Assembly (NCBI GenBank): GCA_905250025.1
Contig: CAJNOJ010000113.1
Span: 186,001 to 250,000 of the forward strand
DNA length: 64,000 nt
Direction of reading: 5' to 3'
DNA from: Adineta ricciae
Lineage: Eukaryota; Rotifera; Eurotatoria; Adinetida; Adinetidae
The position numbers and the translations under genes are program-made. Under the pieces are notes generated by a model. That model was not told where the DNA came from. It saw only the letters and a program-made list of their open reading frames with translations, and did no database searches. This document shows, in pieces, positions 1-11,287 of this stretch (position 1 is the stretch's first letter; each line of letters begins with the position of its first letter).

Positions 1-2
1 TT

Positions 3-1630
3 CCAAGTGATTTTCAACGATTATTAGATGATGCCAGGCGACAACAAGCACAATTATCAGCATATGAAACGCGAACAGCTGACCAACAACGTGCGAAACT
101 AACTCAAACATATGATACTGACCTAACACAATACAGACAGTCGAATTTGTATGTCCAAACAAAAATATCGCACGACGATACACGTTCGTGCGCCAACCGA
201 TCTAATGCATTTATACCTATAACGGATAGATTTGGCCAGTTTAATAACGAACCAGATACAACAGCTGATATGAATAATTCACCATTCGACGAAGAGAGTC
301 TCTTCGCTGCATTTGGAGGTGAGTCTTTGCTAGACTGAGAAATATCTTAATTTTTTTCTGTATACGTAGACCAATCATCGCTACTGTTATCATCATCTGA
401 TTATAGTAAATAAAGGAGAAATGTTTTGTCAAGAAATATTCTCATTTCTTCCATTTAGACGCCTCCGATATGAATACTCGAGTACCTCGATTCACAGTAT
501 CGAATACCAAACAAGAACAAAGTAAATATGTGTTCTGCATCAATTATAATTTTATTCATCTTTGTTAAATATTACGAGAAGGATTATCAACTTAACTGTT
601 CTTTGTACATAGATTCTTCTTCCTATTCAAATCAATTCACCGCTTCCTCGACAGGTAATTTCAGCAAAAAGGATTTCTAGTTTATTTTATTTGATTCTAG
701 TTTTAGTTTCGAAAGTCGCTGATGATGGTGATGAAATACCCGAAACTGATGTCAATCAAGTCCATAATTCTCTAACCGTAACGATTCGAGATTTCTTTTT
801 GAACAAAAAACAGTTTTCCCGTTCTTTTGAAGGTTCGAGAATTGAAAACATACAAATGTGATTACTGTCCGCTATCGACGAATACGTATGGCATTGAGTC
901 TCACCATCAAGTTCGTCATATTCCATGCATTCGTCGTTCAACATCTCAAATATCCCTCTTCGAACATTTGAAACAATATCATTATTTAAATTATGCCGCT
1001 TCCATGCAAATCGTTCGCTTAGTATCATCCGGTGATCTTGAAGATCATCCAAATCTATTCTCATCAGCCAGTCAATCATCTATCGTCTCTATTCTTCCAT
1101 CTTTCTTTCGTGCTCCATGCCCACTAACACAACACAATGTCTTCGGTCTGGGACCCATGCACGGCATTCGTCTGTGCTCATCGTCCAGTGAACAACAAGA
1201 TTTCGCTTTGTACGACCATTTTCTTGCATTTCATCAATTGAATCGTGCTAGTGCTATGAAGTTAGTCAAAGCGATGATGAACAACGAAAATAGTAGTCAA
1301 TTGATATTGTTTGGACCGGATGAGCAAGTTCTGAACGAAACGGCCTATGTCGTATGTCCATTAAGTAATTACGATGCTATTCTGCCTCACCAAGAACGTA
1401 TTCCACATACACCGTGTCAATCAACAGTGAAATTACGTTACTTGACTGGACATTTAAGAGATGTACATCATTTGAATAAGATTGCTGCGAAACGTATTGC
1501 ATCGGCATTACGACACGAGCAAGCCAATGCTAATGGCAGATCACGTGGATTGTTCGAACGAGATGAAAACATTTTGAAAGCAAAAAAGAAAAAAGTAAAG
1601 CAAGAAGTTCGAAGAGAACTATCGAATTGA
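3..1630 (+). CDS. Cys/His-module protein, 5' partial (unknown family)
   Basis: Multi-exon gene already open at the window edge. Coding exons: 3-318, 459-521, 613-654, 701-777 and 833-1630, all with GT-AG junctions in consistent phase. The first exon encodes a Gln/Arg-rich helical stretch (about 45 residues) followed by a Ser/Asn-rich linker. The last exon carries three copies of a module that starts CPL, has a second Cys 19-20 residues later, then an H-x4-H pair about 13 residues further on (for example CPLSTNTYGI...HIPC...FEHLKQYH), followed by a short Ala-rich helix. The spacing resembles a long-looped C2H2 zinc finger, but I know no named family with it. The C-terminus is Lys-rich (KAKKKKVKQEVRREL), which could be nuclear localisation. 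The gene at 2232-4387 carries the same module and lies downstream in the same orientation, so the two look like tandem paralogues. Zinc or nucleic-acid binding is inferred only. Confidence 0.75.
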
Positions 1631-2231
1631 TACGCATTTATCTTCTAGAACGCCAGTCGTTATCGACCCCCAACTCAGTTAGCAGATTCAGTTCAACCAA
1701 CAAACAACAATCATCCTCAACAACCTCCTGCTCCATCGATTTGGTGATTAGAGTAGCAAAATACACACGAAGTTGTTTTTTTTTTTTGTACGAATATCTT
1801 TGTCTTTTCGTTTTCATTTTATGGCTCGATATATAAGTAAACTTGTCTTCTTTGTTTTTCTTCCCTTTTGTTGTACATAACTTTCTCTCTTTCTAATCGA
1901 TTTCTTTTTTTTTTCTTGAAGTTCCTTTTTGCTTGCATGGGTGTGTTTATATTTGTCATTGTTCAATATAGACTATCAAGGACATACGATAAATTTTCTG
2001 TTGAAATTTCTTAATAGACAATTATACCAATCGTTCTCTTTAGTCTACTTTTAGATTTTCACCTGCAATGTTTACGCATAACGTCTCGATTTCTCAACAT
2101 ATGTAATCAAACAACTGTTCCTTCACGTTTCCAAAGCGCGTACTGAGAGAAGACAATCCGATGCTTCGGCTTCAATAAAGCGAATAATTATCTGGTGTTT
2201 TAGATCAAAATTATCCATTTTTGTTCGTCAC
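1631..2231. other. Spacer between the two Cys/His-module genes
   Basis: Pyrimidine-rich and AT-rich sequence with several T runs. It probably holds the 3' UTR of the upstream gene and the promoter of the downstream one. An AATAAA lies near 2174. No coding exon is recognisable. Confidence 0.5.
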
Positions 2232-4387
2232 ATGACTCCTGATCCACCTGATGATGACAAATGTCAAGTGTCCATGTGTTGTCAGACACATTTCACTTAT
2301 TGTCCACATTGCAAATTATTTGTGTGTATAGAACATCTTAATGAACATTATGCGAATTATAAACAAGAGTACCAAGTTTTGCTAAATGATGGGAAGCAGC
2401 AACAAATCTTAAATAAACAATTTATTGACGATATTGATAAAGAAAAACAACAGTTGACAAACTTTTTCAATCAAGAAATCGAATATTATCAAGCTAGTGA
2501 TAAATACTTTCATGAAAAAGCAATCCAATCAACGATTCGACCACAAGATTGTGCGGATTTACGGTTACATAATTTGCAATCATCACAAAAGAGACTGAAA
2601 TTCAAGAAATTCATTCATCAAATTCATCAACTGATGAATGATTACGAATATCATCAGCCTAATGGAATCACCGAAGGTAATCAAGTAGAGTAATTTTAAT
2701 TTCATATCTCATAGGTTTGTTAATAGACACTTCGGCTTCGTTATTGCCCGTCAAGCGCGAAGGACCACTCAGTAAATCGCGAAGTATGCATTTCAAACTG
2801 GCACAAAAGATTCATCATAAATATGTCGTGATTTTAGTTAATAAATCATCACCTTTAGCGCAATTTTCGATCGACTATGAAGAAATAGATGACGACGACG
2901 ACGACGATGAAGGAGGGATTGAAGAGCCACAAACCACGATCAGCAATCATTCAAAAACGAATCAACCAGAGAATTCGAGGTAAGTCAGTTGTACATAATC
3001 TTCAACATGATTCTGAAAAACTAAAAGTAGAATAGAATGTTCGGATATTTAAAGAATCTCAAAAAGTGCAAAACCATCTTTAACCGTCATGTCTGTGATT
3101 CAAAGGATAACACATGAATAACTCTACTCACCGACGTAAGTCATCGTCCTCTGCTCTATTTCTACTACATGAGTTCCTTTGCGATGTCTATGCTAACCAT
3201 GTGGAGCTTTTATATAAGGGCGAGTTCTTTGACAAGCATTCAAATGACAAAGATGAGAAATAATATTGCGTATGAACAGCAAAATTTGAATTTCATATAA
3301 TATCTTTAGTATCGCAAATGGGAAACATTCAAGTAACATGACAATCAGTCGAAAAGAAACGATGTCTACGAACGCAAACAGCAATTCTAACGGACCAAAC
3401 CCAACCGGTATAGATGATCTTAAACAAAATCCAAATGTGATGTTTGTACACTTTGATTCGGTTTAGACGAAGATTTGGAAGACGACGACGAAGATGAAGA
3501 AGAAGAAAAGGAAACCGATGATGATCACATTGGTTCTGATCCCGATTTTAGTGGCAATCGTCGAACACTGAATTCAAAGTTAGTCAGAGTAAATTGGTCC
3601 ATTGTAATTTTTTGAAAATTGCCTTCTTTAGCTCACACGTACGACAGAAAAAAGATAGCTCAGCGTTGGTAAGATACGTTCGCTTTCGAAATTCTTTTCA
3701 ATTTTTATGTTAAATGGTAGAGGCCTGCTGTGAATCATTTTCAAGTTGGAACGTGTCCATTAACAGATAAATTATACGGTATCGATTTAATGAAACATCC
3801 CCTACGACATGTACCATGTACACGTAGCAACATCTCATCGATTTATTTGTTCACACACTTGCGCGTTTTTCATTGTCTTAGTTCCAAAGCTTCACGTACG
3901 TACTTTTCCAAACGTTCAAACGTTTCATCTCATTTGTCCGATTTTCATAGTGCGTCTCGTCCGGCATATAATGTACAATGGTTGTGCACGTGATTGTGAT
4001 CTGTTTTCGGAAGCAACTGAATCACTTGTAAATATTCTACCCAAGTCTTATCGTGGGCGTTGTCCATTAACGAAGTTAGGTGCGTTTGGTTTGACAAAAT
4101 TTCATGATATACGATTATGTCAAGAACATCAAACTCACGAAAACACAGGTTTATTGAATCATTTTGTTGTTTTCCATTGTCTTTCATATCCATGGGCTAA
4201 TAAACTATGCAACGCAATGCAGGCAGGCGATTCCGATGGCAGTAGGCAAATCTTATTTAAACCAAATGAAATGATCAAAGCGAAAAAGTGGTTAACAACT
4301 CAAGGTAAATTGATCCTGGCGAAACGTTATTCATCTGCGCGAAAACGAAAGAAAAAACTCTCGACTGCCAATAAAAATAAGAAATAA
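2232..4387 (+). CDS. Cys/His-module protein with B-box-like N-terminus
   Basis: Seven exons: 2232-2676, 2715-2979, 3310-3407, 3467-3578, 3632-3668, 3721-3895 and 3951-4387. Every junction keeps phase, and the 3896-3950 intron links two frames that are each otherwise closed. Residues 13-40 hold a B-box-like cluster (CCQTHFTYCPHCKLFVCIEH, then a further His). A predicted helical, Gln/Lys-rich region follows to about residue 150. The middle exons encode two very acidic tracts (runs of Asp/Glu near 2890 and 3480). The last two exons encode two copies of the CPL...C...H-x4-H module seen in the gene upstream (CPLTDKLYGID...HVPC and CPLTKLGAFGL...IRLC), ending in a Lys/Arg tail. The layout recalls a TRIM-like B-box and coiled coil followed by a novel C-terminal module. 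No RING is visible, so E3 activity should not be assumed. Confidence 0.75.
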
Positions 4388-4625
4388 ACTCAGTATATAT
4401 ATGTATATATGTATCAGTGAATTATACTCCGATGTTGTAGGTTTTATTAATTGTTCATCAAATCAGATAAATATTTGATGGTGAATCGTGCTGTTTTCTT
4501 CTTTTTTAGTTCCAGATCTGTTTTCATTTCAACTTTTTTGTGATCGATTTTATAACTCACTGTTTAGCTTTGCAATTTAATATATGAATATGAAATTTAT
4601 CAGTTAGAAAAATGAGAATTGAGTA

Positions 4626-5393
4626 CTAAAATGAATATGAAACTGTTATTTCATCCGATTGGTTAGCAGTGTCGAACAGACTTCGTTTCGGATGTAGCAT
4701 TGACCAGGCGATTAATGATAAGACAATCGGCAAGAGTTGAAAGAAATAAAACCATTCTTCATCATCATTGATCACAATATAATATTTCGGTATTGACATG
4801 ATTAATAAGAAAAGCGCTATGATAAGACAGTTCAAACTCGAAATAATTAATAAAACAATCAGTTCGAAAGACATGTTGTAGATAGTTTTCGTCCAAAGCC
4901 AGACAACGTAGAAAACAAGCAGGATTAAACAGATCATCGATGTAGAAAGTTGTCGGAAGATAAAACTTAGATGAATTTTATTCGATTGAACTGCCAGTAA
5001 TCCAGCAGGTATCATGAAAATATCAGAAAAGAAAATACACGCACTAATAATGCGGAAGCAACAACGAAATTTTGCTATCGGATGTTGTAAAACACACGTA
5101 AAATTGGCCACGATGATTGAACGTTGGCCGATCGTGTACAGAGCAGTCATAATGATGTAGATTAATTTCGATTGGATTTCCGTTCGATTTATTGTAGCAC
5201 GAATCATCAGTTCAGTGAAAATCGTGACATGTGAAACGAATAATAGAATAACTAAACGTACTGGTTGACAACGAGTTTGAATGGATTGGATACACCAGAA
5301 GATGAATGAAAGGAACACAAATGAGGAAAACAATCCAGCGATTAGTCTATTTGGTATGTAAGTTGGAAATGGGTAATTCGAAAAATCGACCAT
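4626..5393 (-). CDS. Multi-pass membrane protein, about seven TM segments
   Basis: Single-exon gene of 255 residues starting MVDFSNYPFP. Hydrophobic segments lie at about residues 17-37, 46-64, 80-100, 110-135, 145-168, 175-200 and 215-235, giving roughly seven passes with an exterior N-terminus. It lacks rhodopsin-family landmarks: no DRY-like motif, no paired extracellular Cys and no NPxxY. Length, topology and an E-x-x-x-R motif after the second segment (ELMIR) loosely recall RTA1-like lipid-transporter proteins, but the match is too weak to name. The function is unknown. The gene stands alone on the minus strand, converging with the Cys/His-module gene; their stops are about 240 nt apart. 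Confidence 0.6.
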   Translation of the reverse strand: MVDFSNYPFPTYIPNRLIAGLFSSFVFLSFIFWCIQSIQTRCQPVRLVILLFVSHVTIFTELMIRATINRTEIQSKLIYIIMTALYTIGQRSIIVANFTCVLQHPIAKFRCCFRIISACIFFSDIFMIPAGLLAVQSNKIHLSFIFRQLSTSMICLILLVFYVVWLWTKTIYNMSFELIVLLIISSLNCLIIALFLLIMSIPKYYIVINDDEEWFYFFQLLPIVLSLIAWSMLHPKRSLFDTANQSDEITVSYSF

Positions 5394-5907
5394 GATAATT
5401 GAGTGGGATACAAGACACGATGTTTCATTCTATTGAGTGCAAGAAAAGAGAGAACAAATAATAGGCAATACTATTTATCTAAAGTCAATAAGATCGTGTG
5501 GACTCTATGCAGCGAATACGTATGTTCGAGATGTTATTCGCTCTTTTGAGCAAGAAGCCGTAGCTTTAGGACGAAAGCAAATTTACCGATTTCATAATAT
5601 TGTTTGAATAAATATTTCTTGCTTCTTAAGTTCGAGTCATATTCATATGCATTGAACATTTCATGTGTGTTGGTACGAATAACTTAGAAATCGCTTGACA
5701 GGCTACCGAATGTCTATATGGAAGCGTTTAATCAGTACAGTTTTTGTTTTATTTTATATACAGAAAATAAAATACAATCTCTTTTTCTGAAACAAACCAA
5801 TATCGACACACTTCGTAAGAAAATTCTTCCCTATCTACTTTGTCAAGAATAAAAATGAGTCAAATAGAACTAAAACCAATTGCTCCAACAACACATTAAC
5901 GTCAGCG
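5394..5907. other. Intergenic spacer
   Basis: AT-rich, with no coding-like stretch. It lies between the 5' end of the membrane protein gene and the 3' end of the USP gene, both on minus, so it should contain the promoter of the former. Confidence 0.4.
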
Positions 5908-8205
5908 CTAATTCGCACGCACATATACCAATATATAAGCATTTTTGGTAACAATCTCTTTTTCATTATTCACTTTTGTAACATTGGTATCATTGAACAA
6001 ATACCATTGATTATCACCTTGGTTTTTAGCATATGTTGTGTAATGTCCTGCCATGAGACTGCCAATATGATTACAAACAGCAACAAGATTATATTTTGCT
6101 GTTGAATTCGTTTTTTCTTTACTATTATTATCTTCTACCGTATATTCACTAAGATCCAGTTCATTCAGAGGAAAAGAAATGAACGTATCGATTTTCTCAC
6201 TGGAATTCGCATCGAAGGTAAATCGTTTTAATTGGATAATTAATACTTGGGGTAATGGCAGATATAAACTGGATTTTTGTCTAGCTTTGGTTGACTGGGA
6301 ACATTTATGACAATGATAAGCACTATCGAGAGGTTCTTCACGGAAAAAATCAGCAATTAGACTTTTTAATGCCGATTGATCCGCTGAATTATGGATATGG
6401 TTGTGCACTCTGTAAAGTTCAACATCACCAACAGGCATTCCTATGCGAACTGATTTTAAGTCCAACCGACGACTTCTATCGTCCAATATATAATACTGTT
6501 CGTTCCAATCAAGCCAAGATAGCTGACAAGTAGAAGGTAATGCATCAGTTATTGAACAAAGATGGCCAAGGAGATCATCCAATTGATCGGATATATCGTG
6601 ATAATTACAATTTAACGTAGGAACAACCAAGACAGTAGGTGGACGGAATTGTTTTTCACTAGATCTTTCGACAAATTCACAGAGAATTAGTTTTTGGTCC
6701 TTTGTCTTGCCTGGACATTGTAAAAGGGCTATTTCTTCTTCTTGTACGTCACTTAAGTATTTCATATCGTTATACCGCGTTATGAATCGATTATCGACTA
6801 GTTTAGCCGCTAGAATATGATTTGGTGTCAACGATGGTTCGTATTGCTGAAGAAAACAAGTAATTAAATCAGCAATAGTACGAATGGACGCATCGATTTT
6901 CACTGAAACCGTATGATATTCACCATTCGTTTTCACATAAAGTATGCTCTTTTGATTACAGTTGCTCACTGCTATTGGCAAAAAACTAATGGGTTCATTT
7001 GTGCTTTCGACATTTTTACATTCTAAGCATGTCACTTTCGATTGTATTTTGCCATAGAAATAATCTGTGATCAATGTGTTGTTTGGTGATAATTCAGCTT
7101 GCATCAGATTGAGAAAATAATTCATGAATTCTTGGGCATCTTGTTGACGATAGTTATCATAACGCGGCAATTTTACTTTGAGATTTGTGACCAGCGACGA
7201 CGGATCAAATGATCGATATTGTCCCGACCAGAGCTTTTCTAATAATTTTTTATAGTAATTAGTAATCGGGGCATTGCTTTCATCTGTTAGTTCAAGCATT
7301 TTTTTTGTAAATTCAGGTATGTTACTTAAACATTGAAATACTGAGTTCATGTAACATGTATTTGCTAGATTGACAAGGCCACACAAACCCTTTGTCAATA
7401 TACGCCGATAACTTCCACCATCGTCATGATCAACGCTTATGTACATGCGTGATCTGAATGGAGAATCTTCTAATACACCGTCATCCATATCACTTTCGAA
7501 TTTCATCCATGTATCATGATAATATAGAAAGAGAGATTGAGATTCATGTGGTCGATTCAACTTTTCGTATGCTTTTCGTCGAAGTTTACCAATTGTAGAT
7601 GCAGAAGAAATAGTCAATATTGTATAGTCGTACTGATCGAAAGGCTTTCTACACAGATAAAATGTCAGATAATCGGTTTCAGTGTACGATGATGGATACA
7701 AGGAACGTAGAGTCGTTGTTGTCGGTTGTCTCGCCCATTTTATGTTTAATATATCACCATGATAGAGGTGCAAACCATTGAGAGTATAGAAAGAAACTGT
7801 ATCATTGATTGGGATCCATCTAAAAGTGTTTGTATCGAATACTTCCAAAGAAAAATGCTGCGACGTAGGAATGCTTAAACGGTTCGTAATTTTTTCTTTC
7901 AAATCTGCTATAGTATCTGTTGACCGCATAGTAATGGATATAGTCTGATTTCGATCGTGCTGCACTGTGCACAAACGAAATTCTATGTATGGACTCATAG
8001 ATAGACTATATTGGGTTGTAGATAGAGGCCCGTAATTGTTGTACGGCATTGAGTTATTATAAGAATAATAACGATGATTCATGTGGATCCGTTGGCTAAC
8101 GGGTTTAATAAGTATATCTAAAACATTTAAAAAATTTAAAGTAGACCAAACTGATTTAATGTAATAAACTATGTAGTTCATCTGTAAAAGAAAACAACAA
8201 TTCAC
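5908..8205 (-). CDS. Ubiquitin-specific protease (USP, peptidase C19)
   Basis: Single-exon cysteine deubiquitinase of up to 765 residues. A Met at position 42 (base 8082, MNHRYYSY) is probably the true start, because the 41 residues before it look non-conserved. Two ubiquitin-like segments (about 76-157 and 178-258) precede the catalytic core. The Cys box is GLVNLANTCYMNS with the nucleophile near residue 284. The QQDAQEF box follows, then the zinc-ribbon pairs CLEC and CHKC and the motif LIIQLKRF. The His box reads AGHYTTYAKN and the third catalytic element WYLFNDTNV. All catalytic elements are present, so it should be active. USPs remove ubiquitin from proteins; the UBL plus split-core layout recalls the USP4/11/15 group, but I would not assign an orthologue. 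A decayed copy of a related gene lies directly upstream on the same strand. Confidence 0.9.
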   Translation of the reverse strand: MNCCFLLQMNYIVYYIKSVWSTLNFLNVLDILIKPVSQRIHMNHRYYSYNNSMPYNNYGPLSTTQYSLSMSPYIEFRLCTVQHDRNQTISITMRSTDTIADLKEKITNRLSIPTSQHFSLEVFDTNTFRWIPINDTVSFYTLNGLHLYHGDILNIKWARQPTTTTLRSLYPSSYTETDYLTFYLCRKPFDQYDYTILTISSASTIGKLRRKAYEKLNRPHESQSLFLYYHDTWMKFESDMDDGVLEDSPFRSRMYISVDHDDGGSYRRILTKGLCGLVNLANTCYMNSVFQCLSNIPEFTKKMLELTDESNAPITNYYKKLLEKLWSGQYRSFDPSSLVTNLKVKLPRYDNYRQQDAQEFMNYFLNLMQAELSPNNTLITDYFYGKIQSKVTCLECKNVESTNEPISFLPIAVSNCNQKSILYVKTNGEYHTVSVKIDASIRTIADLITCFLQQYEPSLTPNHILAAKLVDNRFITRYNDMKYLSDVQEEEIALLQCPGKTKDQKLILCEFVERSSEKQFRPPTVLVVPTLNCNYHDISDQLDDLLGHLCSITDALPSTCQLSWLDWNEQYYILDDRSRRLDLKSVRIGMPVGDVELYRVHNHIHNSADQSALKSLIADFFREEPLDSAYHCHKCSQSTKARQKSSLYLPLPQVLIIQLKRFTFDANSSEKIDTFISFPLNELDLSEYTVEDNNSKEKTNSTAKYNLVAVCNHIGSLMAGHYTTYAKNQGDNQWYLFNDTNVTKVNNEKEIVTKNAYILVYVRAN

Positions 8206-8230
8206 ATGAAATTTTTATCTGATAAAAGCA

Positions 8231-9539
8231 TTATTCGTCATCTAAAGTATTATTCAAGTGTTCTTCCTTCAGGTATAGAAGTACATAGGCATGACTTGTA
8301 ATGACTTCATTCATATGAATATCGTGCACTTGTTCGTCATTGAAATAGTACTATTGTTTCGTCTGATAATTCTTTGCAAAGGCTATATAATGTCCACCAG
8401 CTAAACTTCTTCGATGAGATGAAACAGCGCATAGCTGATAAACATCATTTGTCGATATTAAATTCTTGTACTGAAGTTTATAACGAACAAATGTATTGAT
8501 CTTCTGACTTGTGTCGTCAAAGGGAAAACGTTTCAATTGGATAATCAAAACTGAGAGTAACGGTGAGGAAATCATTGACTTCTGTTTTGCTTGTGTATAA
8601 TTTGTACATGAATGACAATGATACAATCTATCGAAAGGTTGTTCTAAACAGTAATCGTTGATAAAATCTTCGAGAAGAATTTCTTTAATTGTTTGACTTT
8701 TCTTAGGTAAAGGTAATGGAAGAAATGTTGATGTTTCATCAGTTACAACGATCGAATTACATCCCAGACAAGTTATTTGAGATCGTGTGTGAAGATGTAA
8801 TAATTTCGAAATAGCCGATGCAAAATTCGTTTTCTCCAGTGCACTTATAAGCAAATTCATAAATTAGTGTGAATCTCTTTGGTTGAAGCTAGTAAATATT
8901 GGAGCAGATTGACTAACAAAAGATTTGATATCCCCGGGATTGATTGTTCTGTGTTTCCCTGACCACACGAATCGAATCAATTTTGTATAGGCGGAACCAA
9001 TATCTCTGTCTTGTGTTAATGACTGTTGTTGATAGTTTTGAGAGCAATGCGTTAGTTCAGGTATATTACTTAAACATTAAAGAGCGCTGATTATATAAAA
9101 TGTGTTACCGATATTAATTAAACCACATATGCCAGGCGTATATTGTGTCGGTTCGTCTTCATTCGCAGTTGATTTCGTTCTAGGAACTGGTACAGGTGAC
9201 TCAACTGGTTTAGTTGCTGATTTGAAAGTAGTTCGAGGACCAACGGGGGTCGAGTCACTTTTGAAAGCGCTAAGAATAACTACGTTTTATTGCCATGTAA
9301 AGCATAAATAGTATATACATACCTATCGCTGTCGGTATAGCATTCTGTGACTGCATAATCGAATTTGATCCATTTGTAGTAAACGTGGGGCGCACGACAA
9401 TGTTTTGTTTTGACAAAAATGTTCTGCTCGAAACAACTTCATAAGACGTCAGTAAGCGTTGTTGCGGATTACTGGTAGTGTATACTGATTGGCTACGTCG
9501 CTTGAGTAATCTTAAAGGTTTATTTGGAAAAACGTTCAT
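8231..9539 (-). pseudogene. Decayed ubiquitin-specific protease copy
   Basis: A second USP reading frame can be followed from about 9270 down to 8231. The Cys box reads GICGLINIGNTFYIISAL, so the catalytic Cys is replaced by Phe. In-frame stops follow in that box, at the Glu of the QQD-x-x-EF motif (TAA near 8866) and at the Trp before YYFNDEQV (TAG near 8350). Downstream of each stop the frame stays homologous: CLGC and CHSC zinc pairs, LIIQLKRF, AGGHYIAFAKN and a C-terminal AYVLLY. An upstream Ser/Arg-rich exon (9331-9539) has a good GTATGT donor, but joining it at the nearest acceptor does not keep the core frame. The frame is well preserved around the single-base changes, so loss looks recent. 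It is a tandem duplicate of the intact USP at 5908-8205. Without a nucleophile, any product would be at most a ubiquitin-binding pseudoenzyme. Confidence 0.85.
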
Positions 9540-10389
9540 TTTTGAAACGATAAATATGAAACTATCATGAATAGATGGAGTTATTGGCCATGATTCTCAT
9601 TTCGTCCCAATGTAAAAGTCGATATTTTAGGAAGAAGGAGAAAGAAAACTGACGCTGACATTCTGTCTACCACGATGTATGTTTTCGAAGGAAAGGAGAG
9701 AAAACAAAAAAATGACAGCATGTGAGTCAGACAATTTGTTTTTCTTTCCAGCATATTAGACGAAAAATAAATGATTGAATATTGATACATGCATAAAATG
9801 TTGTATTTACGTGTGCTAATTATTATTCATCAATATTCATACAAGTGGTGCTACCTGCAAACAAAGTTTCGTCGTTTAACAACTTCATTTCGAAACCCAG
9901 TGAGTCATTGTAATCGATACAACTGAGAAAATGAAAGTCTTATATGAGATTGCATTGTCATGGAATTAATTATACATACCATCTGTGGATTGAGCGTAAT
10001 TTGTTTAGGATAATTTATTGACAATTGAAGCTACGATGTGCGAATTTTATCTCTTAGTGAAACTAGGAATTTTCATCATTATGTAGTATTTTGTGATTCA
10101 TAGAATATGACATTCTCAAATATCTTTACTTATCTCCGGACAGGTCGATGACAAAGGAAAATGTCATGCGAGATTAAGTTTTCATGAAAATGACTAAGAA
10201 TCAAATCAAACAAGATTGTGCTTTTTCTTGTTTATTGTAAACATCTGTCGTTCACAAGTTAAGCATGATTGTACCATTCGCTTCGTTCCTTCCCGAACCG
10301 TAAATTTTTCTTGTCAGTCACTGTAGGTTTCTGATTATTTTGATTCGTATCGAGTTTCATCTCATCATTCATTACATCTGTTCGAAAAT
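9540..10389. other. Intergenic spacer between two decayed genes
   Basis: AT-rich, without a convincing exon. The part from about 10260 may hold the signal-peptide exon of the protease remnant, but no start could be fixed. Confidence 0.4.
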
Positions 10390-11170
10390 CCGTATGAATG
10401 CGATCATGCTACCGAAAAATGTGGCTGTTCATTGAATCCACCTATTTTCGCTCGAATAAAACGAATTGTTGGTGGTGAACAAGTTATCATTCGTCAGAGT
10501 TGGCCATGGATGGTCTCCATTCGCAAATGGGGTCATCGTATCTGTGGTGGTGTACTTATCTCCTCGCCATTCATTCTCATCGCTGTCGGTATTATACAAC
10601 AATCGAATTTAACTCGTCAATACAATCGCATTCGAACTGTCATCAAAGTATATCTACATTCGGATTGGAATGCTGAGCGAAGGCATAACGATCTTGCCAT
10701 TCCTCAGCTCGAACGTCCATTGGATAAACGTTTTTCAAATAAAATACGTTTACCGGAGAAATCTGATGTTGTGCCTGTCGATAGTGAAGTTATCGCCATT
10801 GGATTTAGTCGAGAGAAAGAATCAAGTACAAGAACATCGGATGTGTTACGTTAAATCAAACTTCGACTGCTTCCACCAACATCACCAACTTGTCGAAATG
10901 AAATGGCCGATCCCGAAACGCAATTATGTGCTGGACTAGAAATGTCTGGTAGAGTTCAGTGAGCGATCTATTTCGATACTAATACCGCTTTTATTATTGT
11001 ACAGTAAACAGATACATGTCGAGGTGATAGCGGTGGACCATTGATGTACTTTTCACCGACGAGACATCAATTTTAACTCGTCGGAATTATTAGTTTTGGT
11101 ACAGATTGTGGTCTTGAAAATCATGTAGGTGTTTATACACGTGTTTCATCGTATTTATACTGAATCCAAA
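10390..11170 (+). pseudogene. Decayed trypsin-like serine protease (S1)
   Basis: The frame starts in a pro-region with paired Cys (CDHATEKCGC) and enters the S1 activation site as RIVGGEQVIIRQSWPWMVSI, then CGGVLISSPFILIAVG. The segment that should read TAAHC is missing, so the catalytic His is absent. The Asp region is kept as HNDLAIPQL. After SDVLR the frame meets a TAA where CAA (Gln) would fit. It continues as CRNEMADPETQLCAG, crosses a likely intron (about 10950-11006), and reaches TCRGDSGGPLMYF with the catalytic Ser motif intact. Two further stops follow, one in place of Trp in the C-terminal helix (SSYLY-stop-IQ). Family knowledge: secreted digestive or immune endopeptidases. Loss of His and three stops make it non-functional. 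Confidence 0.85.
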
Positions 11171-11287
11171 CCATAATATCAGACGAAATAGTTTGAAAGA
11201 ATGTCTTCTTCAAGCGGGAAATAATTGAAATGATTCTTTCCACCTATATTTTTTCTATTGATCAAGCAATAAATATGCTGACATGAT

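Noticed and set aside
756-1079. 107-codon frame on the minus strand opposite the first gene
   Set aside because: It overlaps the spliced, module-bearing exon on the plus strand and has no motif of its own.
5908-8205. FND in place of FDD at the third catalytic element of the USP as a defect
   Set aside because: Asn-Asp at this place is common in active USPs, so it is not evidence of inactivity.
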